This document shows, in pieces, positions 63,035 to 64,000 of a DNA stretch of 64,000 nt. Position 1 is the stretch's first letter; each line of letters starts with the position of its first letter. The stretch comes from Tausonia pullulans (lineage: Eukaryota; Basidiomycota; Tremellomycetes; Cystofilobasidiales; Mrakiaceae), in the NCBI GenBank assembly GCA_951802195.1, contig OX637624.1, forward strand, positions 1,302,001 to 1,366,000. The letters run 5' to 3'. The translations under genes and the position numbers were made by a program. Below the pieces are notes generated by a model. The model made no database searches. It was not told the DNA's origin and saw only the letters and a program-made list of their open reading frames with translations.

Positions 63035-64000
63035 CTATGATAAGCTAGAGAACGCAGTTGATGAATAAATTTGGGGAGAAGAAAAGGAGGTCACGGGGAG
63101 AAATGAGCGAGACAAGAGGTGTACGAGGTGCCAAAAGGCGACGGAAGGAGAGGAAGGAGATGAGGCATGCGGATAAACAGACAATGATAGCGCAGCGGAC
63201 AGAAAGAGCAGGCAAAAGTGCGAGGGATGAGAGAAAAGACAATTTGTCCATGAATGAGTCGAGCGGAGGGGCAGACAGTGACAAGAGGAGACGGAGCGGA
63301 GGCAAAAGCGGAAGGAAGCAGACGCGAGTACAAAGAGACGAGACTCTGGGCTAGGCTCAGTATCTGAGAGGAGTAAGGGGTGAATGGAAGTCAGCACCGG
63401 AACCGCAAGAGACGAAGGCGACGCCCGAACTAACCCAGCCCTCTGCGCCGCCGCCACCTGGGCAGCCATCTCGAGCTCCATCTCTCTCTTTTTCTTCTTC
63501 CGACCGGGACCGCGCCGGCGGATCTCGGTATCGTACGTGCAGTCGAGGTCGCGACGGGTGCAGTTGAGGCATCGGCCTCGGTGGCCGTCGCACTTGAGCT
63601 TGCGACCTCGACAAAAATGGCACGCGAGAGACAGCTTGGGGACAGAGGTGGAGGTGAGCTGCAGGGAAGAATAGGGGATTAGGGGAGTGGGTCAGCCTAT
63701 AAAAGGAGGAGAAGAAGGATTGAAAGATCAATGGACAAACCTGAGCTTCAATTGGCCCGTCCTTGGGCGCGGGAAGCGACTTGGATAAAGGGAACGATCC
63801 TTCGAACGCAGAAGGATATTGTGGTACCTTGGATGCCGGCTCGGTGCTCGAAGACGGGCGGGCAAACTCAACCTCGCGTTTGTGGATTGGGGCGGTCGTG
63901 GTCGTCTCGGTCCGCATGTTGAGCTCCCATGAGTTGGGGTTCCAGGTTCGATGCTGGCCAGGGTAGTGTTCTTGATCCCCGTGATGCTGCTGGTGCTGGA
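63035..64000 (-). CDS. Zn(II)2Cys6 transcription factor, 3' part
   Basis: Fungal binuclear zinc-cluster DNA-binding protein, cut by the right window edge. The cluster reads LACHFCRGRKLKCDGHRGRC then LNCTRRDLDCTYD, with spacing C-x2-C-x6-C-x6-C-x2-C-x6-C. It is followed by a basic stretch RRRGPGRKKKKR. The upstream exon (63741 to beyond 64000) is Gln/His/Ser/Pro-rich and joins in phase (PIEAQ|LTSTSVPK) to the cluster exon ending at 63658. At least 85 residues therefore precede the cluster, and little clear protein follows it. The 3' end is uncertain. An intron with donor GTTAGT after AQRAG is possible, and both spliced and unspliced reads stay open to 63035. The regulated genes are unknown. 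Confidence 0.8.

Overview
This window is nuclear DNA from a fungus. The reasons are standard GT-AG introns of roughly 55-120 nt in nearly every gene, nuclear eukaryotic proteins throughout (histones H3 and H4, a kinesin, ESCRT-III Vps2, NOC3, the SMC5/6 subunit NSE4, a Mei2-type RNA-binding protein), and fungus-specific families (BRE4/DUF2421 membrane protein, Pmp3-type proteolipid, Zn(II)2Cys6 regulator, cytochrome b2). High GC content, very high intron density and an intron-containing H3/H4 pair point to a basidiomycete, most likely a red-yeast type (Pucciniomycotina, Microbotryomycetes such as Rhodotorula or Sporobolomyces). The lineage is an inference from gene structure; no marker gene was compared.

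Layout, left to right: 1-1.25 kb no gene seen; divergent histones H3(-)/H4(+) at 1.25-2.97 kb; a beta-lactamase-fold serine hydrolase (-) at 3.2-5.0 kb; a 2,095-residue kinesin (+) at 5.7-13.6 kb; deoxyhypusine synthase (-) at 14.0-15.7 kb; VPS2 (+) at 16.0-17.8 kb; an insulysin/STE23 M16 metallopeptidase (-) at 17.9-22.8 kb; an IMPACT-family protein (-) at 23.0-24.5 kb; cytochrome b2 L-lactate dehydrogenase (+) at 24.9-27.3 kb; a TBC1D5-like Rab GAP (+) at 28.4-32.2 kb; a BRE4-like membrane protein (-) at 32.4-38.1 kb; an API5-family protein (+) at 38.6-41.6 kb; a cupin protein (-) at 43.0-44.0 kb; NOC3 (-) at 44.2-47.5 kb; NSE4 (+) at 47.7-49.4 kb; a young 0.35 kb tandem duplication at 49.6-50.3 kb; a Mei2-like protein with three RRM-like regions (-) at 50.6-55.3 kb; a PC-esterase-type Golgi protein (-) at 56.7-58.9 kb; an uncertain membrane-protein locus (-) at about 59.6-61.7 kb; a Pmp3-family proteolipid (-) at 61.8-62.8 kb; and the 3' end of a Zn(II)2Cys6 regulator (-) running off the right edge.

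The genes are mostly unrelated housekeeping functions and not an operon-like system. No transposon, retroelement, rRNA, tRNA or CRISPR array was recognised. The strongest structural signal is an abundance of micro-exons (6, 7, 11, 12, 13, 19 and 25 nt) that carry pieces of highly conserved motifs: the RNP motif of the Mei2 RRM, the zinc-site region of STE23, the second cupin motif and the IMPACT signature. Where exon boundaries are given exactly, reading-frame phase was checked across the junctions by hand.
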